A stretch of DNA of 6,713 nt from positions 1-6,713 of the forward strand of contig JAWXTP010000147.1 in the NCBI GenBank assembly GCA_044433415.1, in the 5' to 3' direction. Numbering within the stretch: the stretch's first letter is position 1; each line of letters begins with the position of its first letter. The notes under the pieces were generated by a model that was not told where the DNA came from, ran no database searches, and saw only the letters and a program-made list of their open reading frames with translations. This stretch comes from JAWXTP01 sp044433415 (lineage in GTDB: Bacteria > Bacteroidota > Bacteroidia > Bacteroidales > Rikenellaceae). Positions 5,696 to 6,713 of this stretch are shown here, piece after piece. The position numbers and the translations under genes are program-made.

Positions 5696-5727
5696 TTTGG
5701 AAGTTTAACAAGTATTACGTACTTTTG
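5696..5727 (+). promoter_or_regulatory. Bacteroidetes-type promoter for the susC-like gene
   Basis: TTTG at 5696-5699 and TACTTTTG at 5720-5727 are separated by exactly 20 bases, a full consensus match like that of ung. Transcription would begin near 5733, giving a leader of about 285 bases before the ATG at 6018. A second -7-like box, TATATTTG (5752-5759), lacks a suitable -33. No better promoter is seen closer to the gene. Confidence 0.6.
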
Positions 5728-5790
5728 AATGGTATTTATAAGTGTAAAAGCTATATTTGTATAAATATACAAGTTTATAAATAAAGAAGA

Positions 5791-6000
5791 AATTAATATA
5801 TATACTAACCATATATATATTATCAATATATTAAAATTAATATATGTACTAACCATATATATGTTAATTAACAATTATTAATATATAAAAATTTAACCGA
5901 TACATGTATTAACCGTATACGTATTGATAGTATTAACCAATATTTAATTAACCATTAAATATATAAAATTAACAAATAACAATTTCCAACAAACTTAACC
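5791..6000 (+). repeat. Degenerate TTAACC-centred repeats in the leader of the susC-like gene
   Basis: Two 31-base copies at 5791-5821 and 5835-5865 differ at two positions. A third, looser copy with a 3-base insertion starts near 5877 (attaatatat, then ttaacc at 5893-5898). The hexamer (T/C)TAACC begins at 5805, 5849, 5893, 5909, 5933, 5948 and 5995, the first three 44 bases apart. Short palindromes, ATACATGTAT (5900-5909) and CGTATACG (5914-5921), lie between them. The stretch is very AT-rich and low in G, so the transcript should be weakly folded. Whether these are protein sites or relics of local duplication cannot be told from the sequence. Confidence 0.6.
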
Positions 6001-6017
6001 AAAAAACCTTTAAATTT

Positions 6018-6713
6018 ATGAGTAACATTTACTTAACTAACAAGGGGGATACCGTAAAAAGATCTCTTGCTTGTGCGTTAGCGGTTGTTATGTCAATCTT
6101 TGTATTGACTCCATCCTACGCGAATGATGCTTTTACAAAAGTATCAAATGAAAATGAAGCTGATCAATCATTTACAGTTTCAGGTAAAATTACAGATGAA
6201 TCAGGTGAGCCATTAATTGGTGTAACTATCATCAAAGAAGGATCTACTTACGGTGTTGTATCATCGTATGATGGTACTTTCAAATTAGAAGCCTCAAAAG
6301 GTGATGTTTTCACAGCATCTTACCTAGGTTTCGTTTCTCAAAGTTTCACAATCGACACAAAAACAGTTTACGGTATTACTCTTGTAGCTGATGCAATCGC
6401 AGCAGAAGAAGTAGTAGTCGTAGGTTTCGGTACTCAAAAGAAAGTTAATGTAACAGGTGCTGTAAGTATGATCGAAGGCGATGCTATTGATTCTCGTCCA
6501 ACAAAAGACGTAAGTTCAGCTCTTCAAGGTCTTATCCCAGGTCTTAACTTCTCAGTTAGTTCTGGTGGTGGTGAGGTAGCTAGTGAGATGAGCTTTAATA
6601 TCCGTGGTACTGGTACTATTGATGACAATTCTAGTGACTCTCCACTTGTTCTTATCGACGGTGTTGAAGGTAATATGAACACAGTGAATCCTAATGATAT
6701 CGCTAGTATTTCT
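6018..6713 (+). CDS. SusC/RagA-family TonB-linked outer membrane protein, N-terminal 232 residues, cut by the window edge
   Basis: Outer membrane transporter of the SusC family, which imports glycans, peptides or other large nutrients with a SusD-type lipoprotein, powered by TonB. Visible in order are a signal peptide (basic KR at 14-15, hydrophobic 17-30, likely cleavage after PSYA at 35) and a carboxypeptidase-regulatory-like domain (about 52-125: VSGKITDESGEPLIGVTI, then SSYDGTFKLEA). Next come the SusC TonB-box region EEVVVVGFGTQKK (130-142) with VTGAVSMI, and the start of the plug domain (DVSSALQGLIPGLN, FNIRGTGT, PLVLIDGVEG). Family members run to about 1000 residues, so most of the barrel, and any susD, lies beyond the edge. 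Codons are strongly biased (GGT, ATC and TTC common; no ATA in 232 codons), unlike the operon upstream, suggesting high expression. Expression probably comes from the promoter at 5696-5727. The substrate cannot be told. Confidence 0.96.
   Translation, partial: MSNIYLTNKGDTVKRSLACALAVVMSIFVLTPSYANDAFTKVSNENEADQSFTVSGKITDESGEPLIGVTIIKEGSTYGVVSSYDGTFKLEASKGDVFTASYLGFVSQSFTIDTKTVYGITLVADAIAAEEVVVVGFGTQKKVNVTGAVSMIEGDAIDSRPTKDVSSALQGLIPGLNFSVSSGGGEVASEMSFNIRGTGTIDDNSSDSPLVLIDGVEGNMNTVNPNDIASIS

Noticed and set aside
5650..5874. Minus-strand open frame of 74 codons
   Set aside because: It is a low-complexity Ile/Leu/Tyr-rich translation of AT-rich DNA that overlaps the susC promoter and repeats, with no family resemblance.
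5791..5953. CRISPR-like array
   Set aside because: The copies are degenerate, the gaps are about 13 bases and AT-only in character, there are too few units, and no cas gene is near.

Overview
This is a low-GC window from a member of the Bacteroidetes, most likely Bacteroidales. Three things point there: a SusC-type TonB-linked outer membrane protein begins at the right edge, start codons lack Shine-Dalgarno sites and follow A-rich leaders, and several promoters match the Bacteroidetes -33/-7 consensus (TTTG, 20 bases, TAnnTTTG). I cannot name the genus.

Layout. (1) 1-277, minus strand: the first 92 codons of a YbaN-family (DUF454) membrane protein, cut by the left edge. Its promoter and a leader hairpin lie at 307-391. 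(2) 278-601: a divergent intergenic region that also holds an orphan plus-strand terminator whose T-tract forms the -33 box of the next promoter. (3) 602-1270: ung, a complete family 1 uracil-DNA glycosylase, apparently monocistronic. (4) 1475-5397: a tight four-gene plus-strand operon closed by a strong terminator. It encodes a NapH-NapG-like polyferredoxin fusion, a Tat-exported lipoprotein aldo/keto reductase with two [4Fe-4S] motifs, a DUF1893 (TM1506-like) protein and an ECF-transporter S-component-like membrane protein. (5) 5398-6017: an AT-rich intergenic region with a consensus promoter and a leader of about 285 bases containing degenerate TTAACC-centred repeats. (6) 6018-6713: the first 232 codons of a susC-like gene, cut by the right edge.

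The operon is the most interesting part. Its first two genes read as an electron-transfer route: a NapH-like membrane module (quinol oxidation) passes electrons to NapG-like periplasmic clusters and then to an exported Fe-S aldo/keto reductase. No molybdoenzyme or cytochrome partner is visible. The substrate, and the roles of the DUF1893 and ECF-S genes, are unknown. The NapH and NapG parts are joined at an A8 tract. One extra A would end the NapH part at a TGA, leaving an ATG one base further on that starts a NapG-like protein with an N-terminal Tat signal. The two parts would be 297 and 221 residues, close to separate NapH and NapG. This junction could be a recent fusion, programmed slippage or a homopolymer sequencing error, and it is the first thing to check.
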